Numbered from the stretch's first letter, positions 11,431-23,040 are shown. The stretch: 64,000 bases of DNA from Psoroptes ovis (GCA_002943765.1 PQWQ01000010.1:994501-1058500), one strand, 5' to 3'. Numbers and translations are program-made. Notes: a model not told the origin generated them from the sequence alone.

Positions 11431-11524
11431 ATGGGCTGTCCGAAAAGTTCTTGCCGATTTTTCATAAGGATTTACGTTGATTTTACAACGATTCAGCACA
11501 AGCAAAACTTTTCGGACAACCCAA
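11431..11524. mobile_element. 94-bp mariner-type MITE with TA target duplication
   Basis: The left end reads ATGGGCTGTCCGAAAAGTTC and the right end, on the other strand, TTGGGTTGTCCGAAAAGTTT. These form terminal inverted repeats with only a few mismatches over 20 bp, and TA flanks both ends (11429-11430 and 11525-11526). TTGGGTTGTCCGAAAAGTT is the typical terminal sequence of mariner (Tc1/mariner superfamily) elements. The interior is only about 50 bp and codes for nothing, so this is a non-autonomous or internally deleted copy that would need a transposase from elsewhere. Confidence 0.8.
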
Positions 11525-11798
11525 TAATATATTTTCTTTGAACAAAGAGTTTCCTTTGTTATTTTCGATTGAAAATTTCCCTAATTGATTCGGAAATCAT
11601 TTGAGTGAATTATCAGTTTGTTTGATGTTTTTATTGATTATCAATCGATTGATTAATTTGATGGCTTTTTTCTTGGCCAAATAAATAAAACAAACTTATA
11701 AAAATGAATTTGATTTGAATTTTTGAGCTTGATTTTTCGTGTTTTATGATCTTTTGATTTGTGTTTTTTTTTTTTGTGTGACTTCAAATCAATAGAAT

Positions 11799-12344
11799 CT
11801 TCGATACAAATTGAAGATAATATCAATTCAAATAATGTAAAATTGAACCATAAAATTCTGATATCAATTCTATCCTTAATATTTGGTACTGGTTCATGGA
11901 TTGCTTTGACTGGTCTTTGGTTAGAGATGCCATTTTTGCTTCAACATTTACCCGAAAAACTGACAATTGCATCCATTTTGAATTTTATGATACAATTAGC
12001 CAATATTGGTCCACTTATTTATTGGCTACTGAGACGTAAACGTTTGATTAATGATATTGCTGCTATACATTCACAAATGTTCATTGGTTTATTTTCATCA
12101 TTTTTATTAATATTTTTATGGAATAAAACAATCGTAATTGGTGAACATGAATATTCATTTTATTTATTTCTATTTACATTTGGATTAGCTTTAATTGATT
12201 GTACATCATCGGTCACTTTTTTACCATTCATGGCACGTTTCGATCCATACTATATGATCCATACTACACCGGTATTGGTGCATGTTTAGCATTCGTATTG
12301 ATTAATTTTACAAATTTATTCAACAATAATCCATTGGATTGATT
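11799..12344 (+). pseudogene. truncated riboflavin transporter (SLC52A-type) pseudogene
   Basis: The frame translates to features of the RFVT/SLC52A family: FGTGSWIALTGLWLEMPFLL, then IQLANIGPLIYWLL, and ALIDCTSSVTFLPFMARF. These are N-terminal helices 1-4 of a protein normally about 450 residues long with ten or eleven helices. The frame has no in-frame ATG before the conserved part. Just after the fourth helix a 14-bp tandem duplication (GATCCATACTATAT, then GATCCATACTACAC) shifts the frame, so the chain stops at 12287-12289. In the other frame YYTGIGACLAFVL follows and stops near 12342. The C-terminal half is absent, since another gene ends at 12431. The copy is therefore very probably dead. 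Confidence 0.75.
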
Positions 12345-12430
12345 GTATTATATATTGTCATGTACATTTTTATTAATAATTTATTTGATTTTTGAAATAA
12401 AATCACAATTAAAATTAATTTTTTAAATCA

Positions 12431-13234
12431 TCAAACATCTGATGGCGCTGGTGTTGTACTTGGCAACAATTTTTGTGCCATTAAAATATCATTAGATGTT
12501 TTAAATTGAATTATATTAGATTTAAATGTTTGTGATGGTGGTGGATGATTTCGAATACTTTTAAATTTTCCTCGTGATATTTTATAATTTTTTTTCGGTA
12601 TTTTAATCCGTATATCGATACGTTCAGATAATGAACGTTGATTAATTGATAATGATGATGGTAATGATGATTCATCATCAATTGTACGATTATTTTCAAT
12701 TAATATTGATTTTGTCCTATTTTTAGCGCGATTCATATTATAATCATTCGCTGATGATTTGTTCGATGATAATGATTGATGTTTTTCGTGTTTATCATGA
12801 TCAGATATTGTTTTTGTCAATGATTTTACCGATAATGATGCAGTTGATGATGATGGTACACTAATTTCATCGATTGTTTGATATAATTGTTTAGTTTTTG
12901 TTGTCGATTGTGATATTGATGCAGATTTTGATGATTTATATGTTAATGATAATGATGTCGATGCTTTTGACTTTATTTTTGCTACCATTTTTGATTTTAT
13001 CATTGTTCGAAGCCAATTGTTTGCTTTTTTGAAAAAATTTTTCAAATTATTTCCATAATCAATCGATGTATCGGTTTGTTGAATGTATAAACGGCTAGCG
13101 ATTGATGTGAACCATTCAGTATTCAATGGCCAAATGTTTGTCCAGATATTATAACGATACAATAACAATAAAATTATCGAAATGATTATGAATAAAATTA
13201 AAATAATTAGAACTATTATCAGGAACATTGACAT
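12431..13234 (-). CDS. single-helix membrane protein with Ser-rich basic tail
   Basis: The first ATG of the frame is at 13234 (MSMFLIIVLIILILF), giving 267 residues. Residues 3-26 are one long hydrophobic segment that could be a signal anchor. It is followed by RYNIWTNIWPLNTEWF and a long soluble tail rich in Ser, Lys and Thr (repeated SKSAS, SSSTASLS, SSLPSSLS blocks). The composition suggests an intrinsically disordered cytosolic or lumenal tail with many possible phosphorylation sites. No domain was recognised. The end lies 87 bp from the broken riboflavin-transporter copy, with which it is tail to tail. Upstream (13235-14332) there is no evident additional exon. Confidence 0.55.
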   Translation of the reverse strand: MSMFLIIVLIILILFIIISIILLLLYRYNIWTNIWPLNTEWFTSIASRLYIQQTDTSIDYGNNLKNFFKKANNWLRTMIKSKMVAKIKSKASTSLSLTYKSSKSASISQSTTKTKQLYQTIDEISVPSSSTASLSVKSLTKTISDHDKHEKHQSLSSNKSSANDYNMNRAKNRTKSILIENNRTIDDESSLPSSLSINQRSLSERIDIRIKIPKKNYKISRGKFKSIRNHPPPSQTFKSNIIQFKTSNDILMAQKLLPSTTPAPSDV

Positions 13235-14332
13235 AATTTTGAATGTTTTGAATTGTTGACTGGAATCAAATCGAAATTTCAAAGAAATACCTCAAACATT
13301 AATCATAAACAATTTAAAATAATATTTAAATTGTATTTTCAAATTAAATTCTGATTAAATTTTTTCGAAAAATTAAAAATTTTTCCCCATAATAATTGCC
13401 ATCTATCACTGAGATTTACAATTTTTCTCATTCAAAAAATCAAAAATTTCTCAATTTGATTAAATCAAAAATAAATGAAACGAAATGAAATGATATGATT
13501 ATGATCAAATATTTAATTTATCAAAAAAAAAAAAAAAAAAAAACTGATTGATTTGATTGATTATCAAAATTTATTATTTCATTTGATTTTGATAAATTTT
13601 GAATGATAATAATAAAATTTGATAATTGTCGCCAATCATTTTCCAAAAAGTCCATTGCCTTTTTTAAATAAATCATAAGATTTTTTTTTTGATTGTTTGT
13701 TTGTTTTATATCATCAAACTTTATCGAAAACTGATCGATTTCAAGCAAGAGGATAATTTGATAGAAATAACCTATTCATTATTCATTTCATTCAAAGTCG
13801 CAAGAGTTAATCACAAATGTTTCAATTTCATTTGACAAACGTTCATGGTTGCAACGATTCTAGAATCTAATGACAATTGATAATCTCTGTAATCCAAAAA
13901 TTCAAGACAAATTTCTAGATAATTCTTTGATTATTTATCATTTGATTAAATGGGAATTATTTTAACACGACTAACGATGATGATGATGATTGAAATAATC
14001 AAAATCAACATAACAATAATAGCAACAATGATGATGATGAACGAAACTTCTCAATTTCAAAAAATAGAAAAAATAAATTTTTTAATCAATGAATCAATCG
14101 ATTGATTAGTTGATTAATAGGCATCATGATTTGCATTTTATTTTTAGTGTATTTTCATTCGTACAATTTTTAATTGTTTGTTCATATTTTCTTTTGTTTG
14201 TTCATTTGATATCGATTTTTTTCCGATTTCTTCTTCTTCACATCAAAATCTTGAATATTTTTCACCTAATTTTTCATATTTGTTGAGTTATTGTACCTTT
14301 CATTTCTATTAATTGTTTCAGCAGCCAGAAAA
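13235..14332. other. intergenic between divergent genes
   Basis: Contains a 21-bp A-run (13523-13543), a shorter T-run near 13680, GATGATGATG repeats near 13978 and 14030, and no supported gene. It probably holds promoters for the minus-strand gene ending at 12431 and for the SLC38-like gene starting at 14333. No specific promoter element was identified. Confidence 0.45.
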
Positions 14333-16286
14333 ATGTTCAAAAAGTAAGCTATTCATATTTGACATCAAAGTTCTATTCATATTTCAATTGATTAAATTCA
14401 AATATTAATTCATTGACAGTATTTCAGGCTCAAATAACGATGATCGTCAACCTTTACTGCAACAATCGACATCGTCGAAATTTTACAATACGAATAATGA
14501 TGTTCGAAATCGACCATTACTATCATCATCATCATCGCTAGCATCGACATCATTATCATCAATTAATTCAATATATTTTGATAATGGAAATAAGAATTAT
14601 TCCAATCAATCATATCGTTTAATTGATCATCATGTTAATAATGACGATTCAAATAATAATAATAATAATGATCGTTTATGTCATAGTTCTGCTTCTCCAA
14701 GCGGTGAACATGGTAAAATAACATGGATTATGGCCGGTTTTCTGTTGATCAATGCTGCACTTGGTGCTGGTCTATTGAATTATCCAGTTGCATATGATCG
14801 TCTTGGTGGTATTGTTTATGCTACCGTCATACAAATATTTGCCGCCATTTTAATGATGACAACAATCTTGATATTGATTTATTGTGCACATATCAATGAT
14901 GAACATTCATATCATGATGTCATGAAAACAATGTGTGGTGAACGTATTATGCGTATATCGGCAGCATCCATTACCATTACTTGTTTCGGTATTTGTGTAA
15001 CATTCATCATTATTATTGGTGATCAATTTGATCGTATATTTTCGACATATGTCGGTAGAAATTTTTGCTATAATTGGTTTACGAATCGTTTGTTTACCAT
15101 GTCAATCACTGCGGTCGCAGTCATATGGCCAATGTGTTATTTTCGAAGTTTAGATTTTCTACGTCATATCAATGTTCTAGGTGTTTTGGCTAGTTTTTAT
15201 ATTATATTTTTAAATATTTATTCATATTTTTATCATGAAATGGATCCATTTCATAAATATGAAATCAATACCCAACCAAGATCGGCTTTAGAATTTATTG
15301 CTGCATTACCAGTGGTATTTTTTGCATATCAAACACATGAAATCATCATACCAGTGTATAATTCAATGTCCGAAAGAAGTATAAAAAGTTTTTGCAAATC
15401 AATCCTGTTGGCAATGTCATCATTGCTTGTATTATATTGTTTAGCTGGTTCATTCGGTTATTTAACATTTGGTTCAAATGTTGCACCAGATATTATGCTA
15501 ATGTATAATGCAAATGATCCATTTATTTTGGCCGGTATTGTTGCATTGATCGTCAAAATGATTACCACATATCCACCGGTTGTATTTTGTGGTCGTGATA
15601 CAATCGTACGAATCATATTACAACGATATCAACAACAGCGACCGCAGCAACAACACGGTGGCTATCAATGTTTATCTTATCTTCAACATCAACAACAACA
15701 ACCACAACAACAGCAAATTGATTATTATGAACGTTTATGGAATATTATCATAACAACATTATGGAATTCGACTGTATTATTGTTGGCATTGATAATACCA
15801 AACATAACCATAGCGATCGGTTTCCTCGGCTCGTTAGCATCATGTAATGTATTTATATTTCCAGGCATTGCATTGTTTTTGCTAATAAAACGTTATCGTA
15901 AATATCGATGCACGAAACCTTTGACAAGCATGAATAGTGATAATAATGTTGATCATTTACAACAGCAATCGCTGCCGAATGGACAAACTGCAACATCGGT
16001 ACAACATCTGGACAATGTGAATGATCATCATCATCAGCAACAACAACAACAACAACAACGATTAAAAAATCAATGGTTTAACATTCAAACAAATGCTTAC
16101 ATACAAAATTTTCTACAATTATATTCATTATTCATCATAATGATGGGCATTGTAATGTTCGTAATCATATTGATTCAAGTTTATGATGATATACAACATC
16201 AATCGAAACATGGTGCCGTATGTGATACATTGGTATCGACAACAACATCGACAACATCAAATTCATCGATCATATTGAATTTATGA
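14333..16286 (+). CDS. SLC38A7-like amino-acid transporter (two exons)
   Basis: Exon 1 is only 11 nt (14333-14343, ATG TTC AAA AA, donor GTAAGC). The intron is 76 bp and exon 2 runs 14420-16286; 625 residues. The hydrophilic N-terminus contains DDRQPLL, an acidic dileucine signal (Asp12, Leu16, Leu17) typical of endolysosomal sorting, then Ser and Asn runs. The transporter core begins ITWIMAGFLLINAALGAGLL; later landmarks are IIGDQFDRIF, ALPVVFFAYQTHEIIIPVY, GSFGYLTFGSN and the last helix near residue 600. These match the AAAP superfamily, closest in my memory to SNAT7 (SLC38A7), which exports neutral amino acids such as glutamine from lysosomes. Unusual are Gln-rich insertions in two cytosolic loops (RYQQQRPQQQ and the QQQQQQQQ run near 16040). 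Whether it is lysosomal in this species is inferred. Confidence 0.85.
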
Positions 16287-17027
16287 TCGATGTTCAATGG
16301 GAATTATTGAATAATAACCAAGCCATCGTAGACATCGATACCATCAATTGGTTACTGGTCGAAAATGATTTCATTTTTGCTCAAAATTTTTTGTTTCGCT
16401 TTTAAATTTATCATTTTTTAATTACAATTAAATACTTCATTCATCAAATGATACATTATTCAATGTAAACATGACAATAATTGTTTACATACCCACAAAC
16501 ACATACAGCTTGGCGATAGGCATTAAAATAATGAACTTCCTAGTTCCGAAAAACCCAGATTTCTAAAAAATGACAAATATTTGTCATAATAATTAATCAA
16601 TATATTTCCGATCAATTCAATTCAGTTTAAAATCTATCAATTAGTCAATACAAATTGTTTACACAATTAAAATTTTTCAATTTTTTCTTGCAAATGTAAA
16701 TACAATTAATTTGTTCAATTATTTTTATTAATAGTCCAAATATTTTTAAAATTATCACCGATTTTTCTACTTTTTTACCAAATAAAATTGAATCAAATAT
16801 CCATTAAAGTCCATTGACATGGATATCTCGCTATGGAGGGTTGTTCATTTTTTTTTTTGGTTGGCTGGGAAATACTTGGCTTTTGAATGATTTGTTTGCA
16901 TTTGATTGATTGATTGTTGGATTTGTAGATTTGTGAAAAATCATTTCGAATCATTTTTTGACAATTAATGATTCGATAATTTTGATTAAATTTTGAGATA
17001 GCTGAGTTGAAATTAATCGATCGAATA
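16287..17027. other. intergenic, no gene seen
   Basis: AT-rich spacer between two plus-strand genes. It carries the 3' flank of the SLC38-like gene and, near its end, the likely promoter of the gene at 17028. No RNA gene, transposon end or conserved coding frame was recognised. Confidence 0.45.
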
Positions 17028-18528
17028 ATGATGTGTGCACGTACAATCATTGCATTTTGTATGTTGCTTGCAACATCATCAACAACATCATCATCGTCGA
17101 CGCCAGCGTCGGCAACAATATCAAACCCAACAACAACAACAAGAGCATTATCATCAATAATGGTTGATGCTGCACCGATTGAACATTATGTTTGTAATGA
17201 ATCTGAAGATAAATTAATCACCGATATTTGGTCATTGAATAATATTCTTTATATTAATATGTTATATTATAAAGATGATTCAACCAATACTGTTGATAGT
17301 CGTATATTTGAATATGATTATAATCATCAACGTTTTACGAATGTATTTCATTTTCCAACAATGGCACCATTATATACAGAGCATTTCCTCAGCAGTACAT
17401 TTGGTAATAATTTTTTGAAAGGTAATTACGTTGAAAAATATTTAAAACATTCTTAAAATATTCATCTATGAATTTTATTCAATCGGTATTTCCACAGATG
17501 TGATCGGAAGATCATTATCAAAATTACATTCAGTAAATGCAACACAAACACCATCGATTCTATATTTCGGTACCCGAAATCAATTACGCATAAATTGTCA
17601 ACAAAAATGGCTTTACACACCTCCATCAAGTTCATTTTGTCGTTTTCATTCAATAATCAATTATCTGTTTCGTGTGATTGCCATTATTGATCCAACAACA
17701 ACACCAACAACTGCGCTAAATCAAAATCAACATATTCATATTGATTTATATCGCTTGGTAAATATAAAGCCAGAAAATTTTTCATTATCAATCGTTAGAT
17801 CAATATTTAGTTCAGTACGTGAAGATCATAAACGTAATTTCATTGAACAATATATACAAAATTCATTATTAGCATTACAATTACAAAATCAATTACACTT
17901 ACCACCGACAACATTAAATGCAAATATTAGATTTTATTTTTCAAACACTTTAGGGCTGTTTATTGCATGGTATCCATCAACATTTTCACAATTTGATAAT
18001 GAAGCATCAACAAATTGTGCCGTTATGTTACCAATAAAAAATTCAAAAGAATTTCTACAATTATGTACACAACGTTATAATATTCAATCAATTATTGAAT
18101 TAAATGATACATTAGCAATCATTTTGCCTGATAATCAATTGATTGAAATTGATTTTTATCATATACAAAAACAATATCGTGTATTCAATAATTACATAAT
18201 AAATATTGATAATTTTAGTGCGAAAAATTTTTTCAAATCATTTTTCCGCTGTAAACATTCACCAAAATCAAAGAGATTATATTCAAAATATTATAATAAA
18301 AAACAAAATATCCGATTAGATAATGAAATCAATGAAAATGATGATGATGAGGATAATGATATCAATAATAATAATAATAAACAAAAACAATATGAAATGA
18401 TTGAAAATTCAATTGAAAAATTACATTTAAATATTAATGATAAGAATAATAATCATTTGAATGCCGGTAATGATGATGATGATGATCATAATTATGGAGA
18501 AGATGATGATATACTTGATTATAAATGA
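17028..18528 (+). CDS. orphan secreted protein with acidic C-terminal tail (two exons)
   Basis: Exon 1 is 17028-17421 and exon 2 is 17498-18528, joined by a 76-bp GT-AG intron (TTCCACAG acceptor); 474 residues. Residues 1-18 (MMCARTIIAFCMLLATSS) form a signal peptide, followed by a Ser/Thr/Pro-rich stretch. The middle, about residues 55-410, alternates aromatic and hydrophobic positions in a way that suggests beta-strands (RIFEYDYNHQRFTNVFHF, HIHIDLYRLVNI, LIEIDFYHIQKQYRVF), so a beta-propeller-like fold is possible but unproven. Ten or more N-x-S/T sites occur. The last 60 residues are highly acidic with Asn runs (DDDEDNDINNNNN, NDDDDDHNYGEDDDILDYK). I do not recognise the family. It is tail to tail with the next gene, 71 bp apart. 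Confidence 0.75.
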
Positions 18529-18599
18529 TATTTATTCAAAAAAAAAACTATTTAAATTATGAAAATAAATTAATTTTTTTGATTGAAATTTGAATCGAT

Positions 18600-19457
18600 T
18601 CAGAATTGACACGAACTTCTAGGTGGTTGTTGTTGTTGTTGTTGCTGCTGCTGTTGATTCATTGATTCTATGATCGCTAATTGTTGTGGATTTGATTGTT
18701 GACGTTGGTGTTGTTGTTGTGGCTGATGTGATTGATTATTATTGACCGATGAATAATCATCAAATGTAAATCTTGTCGATTCATTTAAATTACTAGCATG
18801 ATAACTATGGTTACTATGATTATTATTATTCGTTTGACATAATGAAAATAATTGAAATCGATTAATCAATCGATTATTATTAACCATTGATCCATCGATT
18901 TGCTCATGATAATGATGATGATTATAAATGGAAAATAATGGATTTCGCATATAAATAACACCATAATAAATTGATAATATTATTGTTATCATAATCGATG
19001 AATATGTTAGCAAATTTGGTAAAACATCAATGATTAATGCCGGTATCACTACCAGCAGCAGACAATTGATCAAAATGGATGTAATTAATAATTTCCGTAT
19101 TTCCAACAAAATCGAAATAATGATTGAAAAATTATTAAAAATGGCAAATACAAAAATTAAATCAGTCGATATGTTCATTAAATTTTTAATCATTTTCGTA
19201 ACTTGAAAAATGAATAAATCAAGAAAATATATAACAATACTGATAATCAACCACATAATAACAATAGATTTAATAATAATGGCCATATAATGCGATGATA
19301 ATTTCCAACAAAAACAGCTCATTTCATGTTTACCATAATGAAATCTTTGTGGTCGATGATCACTGTTGTTTAGATTGTGGTAAAAATCTTGTGATACATT
19401 AAAAGCCGATGATGATGGCTGTGAATATGCCGAATGTGTCGATAGATTTCGATTCAT
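18600..19457 (-). CDS. LAPTM-like four-helix membrane protein with Gln-rich tail
   Basis: A single exon of 285 residues, ATG at 19457. The soluble N-terminus of about 45 residues is followed by CFCW and four hydrophobic segments at about 58-83, 96-115, 121-143 and 148-168. A long C-terminal tail is rich in Asn, His and Gln (QQHQRQQ, then a run of ten Gln near the end). A Cys-rich patch just before helix 1, four helices and a Gln/Pro tail recall the LAPTM4/5 family of lysosomal proteins. The sequence is too diverged to call, and the PY motifs of that family are not clear here. Similar topology occurs in the protein at 38725-39599. It is tail to tail with the 17028-18528 gene. Confidence 0.7.
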   Translation of the reverse strand: MNRNLSTHSAYSQPSSSAFNVSQDFYHNLNNSDHRPQRFHYGKHEMSCFCWKLSSHYMAIIIKSIVIMWLIISIVIYFLDLFIFQVTKMIKNLMNISTDLIFVFAIFNNFSIIISILLEIRKLLITSILINCLLLVVIPALIIDVLPNLLTYSSIMITIILSIYYGVIYMRNPLFSIYNHHHYHEQIDGSMVNNNRLINRFQLFSLCQTNNNNHSNHSYHASNLNESTRFTFDDYSSVNNNQSHQPQQQHQRQQSNPQQLAIIESMNQQQQQQQQQQPPRSSCQF

Positions 19458-20381
19458 CGTTTGTTATTTTTTTTTCAATCAATCAACTTTTAAATCAGAT
19501 TTTGAATCAGTTATGAATTATTCAAACATGAATGAAAATCAAAAAAAAAAACCCAAACTCAAATTGAATTGAAATGTTTAGGATTCCGAAATTTGAAATG
19601 AATGTATGTAAAACATCAGAAAAAAAATCAAAATTTCAATTAAAAAAAAAACAATTTAAAAATACTTCCATTCACTTCAAATAACTGAGCATATGAACAA
19701 TTTCAAATTTCAATACTGAATTATTAATCATTTGATTGCTGATGGTGGTTGGTTGATGGTTGATTGCTTGTGATTGATTGAATATTTTGGTAAATATTCC
19801 ATTCGAATGAAGAATGAAAATCATTTTAAATTCCGTAAATTTTCAGAAAAATAAACAAAAATAAATCATTCATGAATTCATTTTACATGGATATTTTGAA
19901 TTATGAGAATTTTTTTGGCATTCAAAATTCGCCGATACGAATTGAGTTTCGATTGTGTGTGTATGAACAAAATATAACAAAATGATTTGAAAGCAAACAG
20001 AATTTCTTGTAGTTTTTCAGCGAAAACTTTGGATTCAAATATTGATGCGATCATGGTGAAAAAAAAATGTGCGAATGCGTTTTTCATTGAATTTCGTTTT
20101 TTTTCGTCATTTTTGATTTTGAAAAATGATAATTTGTTTGCTCCAAATTTATTCACATCAAAAAAAAGAAGAAATTTTCGTTGTTGAAATTTGTTTGACA
20201 AATTGAAAACACAAATGTCATTAACAAAACTTAGTTCAACAACAAAAAAAAGAAAATTTTGAACAGGTGTGTCGTTGTTACAATGATGAATTGAAAATTT
20301 TTTTTTTTAATTGAATTCATTGAATTCAAAGTTAAGTAAAGCGCAATTACCATTATATAATCGATGGATCGTAGAATAATT
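19458..20381. other. intergenic, no gene seen
   Basis: AT-rich flank with poly-A tracts (near 19541, 19641 and 20050). The frame near 19987 has no recognisable domain and is not supported as a gene. It probably contains the promoter of the minus-strand gene ending at 18600. Confidence 0.45.
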
Positions 20382-20522
20382 CAGTGATTCTCAAACGATC
20401 ACCGAAACCGAATCAAGAATTTTTCGCTTCCGCCTTAATTTCAATTGAATCAATCGATTTGATATGATTTATGATTTGATCATCGCCATGATGATCAAAT
20501 GATGATGGCCTAAGAATCACTG
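20382..20522. mobile_element. candidate hAT-like MITE, 141 bp
   Basis: The two ends are inverted copies: CAGTGATTCTCAAACGATC on the left and, read from the other strand, CAGTGATTCTTAGGCCATC on the right. CAGTG(A/G)TTCTCAAA is the usual start of hAT-superfamily terminal repeats. The interior is AT-rich, non-coding and partly self-complementary (GATTTGATCATCG and GATGATCAAATGATG). The 8 bp on each side (GAATAATT and AATCATGT) do not match, so the expected target duplication is lost or never existed. This makes the call weaker than for the mariner MITE. Confidence 0.5.
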
Positions 20523-22155
20523 AATCATGTTTCCGTATCTTTCGGCGCTTGAAAGTTGTGTGAAAATTTAAACGAATGTAAATTCAATTTTCAGGGTTCT
20601 TTTGTAGACTATTTCCGATACGAATTCTGCCATTTTCCATTTCAATACACATTTTTCAAAATTACAATACGATTCGACAATGTGTCGACACAAATTGAAC
20701 AAATATTATTTTTTTTATTATTATTCTTCTTGTTAATCGATTCGATTAACAACTGTGAACAATTATTATTATTATTATGATTATATTAATGTCAATATAA
20801 CAAGATAGAAATTTTTATTTCAAAGAAGAAATTCTAGACAAAAATGTGTTCATATTCAATTGTATGTTGTTTCCGAAGAAAAATGTGAGGAATTGAGAAA
20901 TGTGAACATTTTTGTGTTTAGCGAAATTGAATTTTGAATTCTGAATTTATTGATAATAATAATAATAGTAATAGTTGAAATTTTTATTTGAATTTTCAAT
21001 TGAAACGTAATTGAATTCTTTCAATATATTTTTTTCTATATTTCTATTCGATATTCATTGATTCATTCCTTTTTTCTTATTTAAAATTCATCGAATTGAA
21101 TATATTGCAAGAATTGCATAAGGAAAAATGGAATTCATGTCGTTTCAAATAAGAAAAATTCCATTAAATTCCTTAAAAAAAAATTCAATAAAATCAATTT
21201 AAATTTCGTCTTTCAAACTTTATTTCATCCTGTACATTTTATTTCATTTCGTACATTATTTACTTTGTATGTATTCATTCATTCATTTTTTTTTCATTGA
21301 TTATGATGATCATCATTGACAATTTTCGTCTTAAGATTGTGCATAGCAATAGATTGGATTTGATTTTTCTCTTTCTCTTTGTCTTTGTCTTCTCTTCTGT
21401 GAAGACATTGACATCAATTCGTGATAATTCACAGTCAATTCTCTATTGATGATTATAATGTTTTGTGTTTTATTTTCAATATTTTAAATATTTAAAATAT
21501 AAACACATCGAGCTGAAATGATACTGTTTATTACAATTTACTTTGAAAAATATTTCAAACAAATAATGACAATTATCGTCGTTGCTTATTATTATTGTAA
21601 TAATCATAACCATAATGATGCTGATGATGATGATGATGATGATGATAATTATTTTACAATTATTTGACAATTACAAAGGTGGAGTTGTGTGCTGTTGTTG
21701 TTATTGTGGTAAAAATTTGTGAATATTTTCAAAGGTTTTAGTCTGTGTGTTTGCGTGCGTTCAATGTGCAAGATCTACAAGAGATGTGTGAGTGTGCAAT
21801 GTTTGATCGCAGTATTTTGAATTTCAATGTTTCTTGGCCAAATATTTCTCATGTCTATTTTTGGCAAAAAAAAAAAATATATGAACATATGAACAACGGC
21901 ATAGATTTGAAATGAATACGAATATTGCAATGTCAAAGGAATTTTATATTGTCATTTCGTTAGAAATTCTAATGAATTATTTCTTTTAATAATTAAGAAA
22001 CATCGAAAAAATAATTCTTTTGCTTTGTTCGTAGTCGTAACGGTTCTGTTTCGTTTTTATTTACAAAATATTTTATCGAATACAATTCGCTGTTTTAAAT
22101 TATTAACCAACGACCATCAACCGACCCAACGATCCAGCCATCCATCGATCCAAAA
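20523..22155. other. intergenic with simple repeats
   Basis: Contains (TTA)n near 20761-20780, (GAT)n near 21618-21645 and TTGTCTTTGTCTTC-type CT-rich runs near 21365-21395. No coding frame with family resemblance. The last 120 bp, immediately before the zinc-finger ATG, repeat CCA(A/T)CGA-type words and may be the 5' leader of that gene. Confidence 0.5.
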
Positions 22156-22437
22156 ATGAATACCAATGGTGATCAATGTTTAGCAAAAATATTACACGAA
22201 AAACGAACAGATCCGGAACGTTTTTTGTTTGAATGTAATAAATGTTATGGAAAATTTGAATCAAGAAAAGATCTACAAAATCATCAAAATCGTAAACTAT
22301 TCGAATGTCCATTCAAAGATTGTTGTAAAAAATATACACATCGTTGGGAATTAGTGCTGCATCAGAAAAAATGTCCAGGTCGTGTGTTGGGTGGTGATTT
22401 TGATAATTATAAAATCTATCAAATGATGTATGTTTAA
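22156..22437 (+). CDS. small zinc-finger protein
   Basis: A 93-residue single-exon protein with ATG in an AAAATG context. The central part reads FECNKCYGKFESRKDLQNHQ, then FECPFKDCCKKYTHRW followed by ELVLHQKKC. The second unit fits a C2HC zinc finger (C-x4-C-x12-H-x3-C) and the first has C-x2-C-x12-H but lacks a clear fourth ligand. There is no other domain. Zinc fingers of this kind bind nucleic acid or proteins, and nothing further can be inferred. It stands alone, with 5S rRNA genes 600 bp downstream. Possibly it is one exon of a longer gene, though a stop lies directly after YQMMYV. Confidence 0.65.
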   Translation: MNTNGDQCLAKILHEKRTDPERFLFECNKCYGKFESRKDLQNHQNRKLFECPFKDCCKKYTHRWELVLHQKKCPGRVLGGDFDNYKIYQMMYV

Positions 22438-23040
22438 CTGAATTAAGCTTAATTATTTAATTGATTTTAAATTGATTATCATAATCTTTATGTTGTGCAC
22501 AATTCGCTTCTTCAATTTGCAGGCGTCGATAATTTTCAAATGATTTGCAATGATTTGTAAACAATGATGTATTTACACGCTTTCAACGCCAAATAATCAC
22601 TGATCATTCAAATTTAATCGTGTTTGTCAATATTTTTTATTATTTATTTTGTCGTAGTAATATTCGCCATTCAGAAAAGCCAAGAAAATTCAATGTATTG
22701 GATCTTTGGATAAAATATCCATATTGGTTTTAATAGATCTAGTTGATTTTTAACTGGTAATTGGCTATGAACAAAGATTTGGACAACCGAAAAATTGAAT
22801 CACATCTAACGACCATCAATCAATCAATGATCATGACAATGAATTTATTTATAATTGTTTTTATAAATTATTTATGTTTGAATTTTGAGATTTAAAATCA
22901 AATATTTTCATGAAAAAAAAAATGAATAAAAGTCATTTCAATTAAAAGCTATAAAATCATGGAATTATTTTAATATTTGATATTGAATTTTCTTGGAATT
23001 ATCTTTGAGCTTTGACAAAAAAAATTCTCAAAAATGGAAA
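22438..23040. other. intergenic, no gene seen
   Basis: AT-rich spacer between the zinc-finger gene and the 5S rRNA pair. Nothing coding is supported. On the minus strand its right edge holds TTTTT-type runs just past the end of the first 5S gene, usable as a Pol III terminator. Confidence 0.45.
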
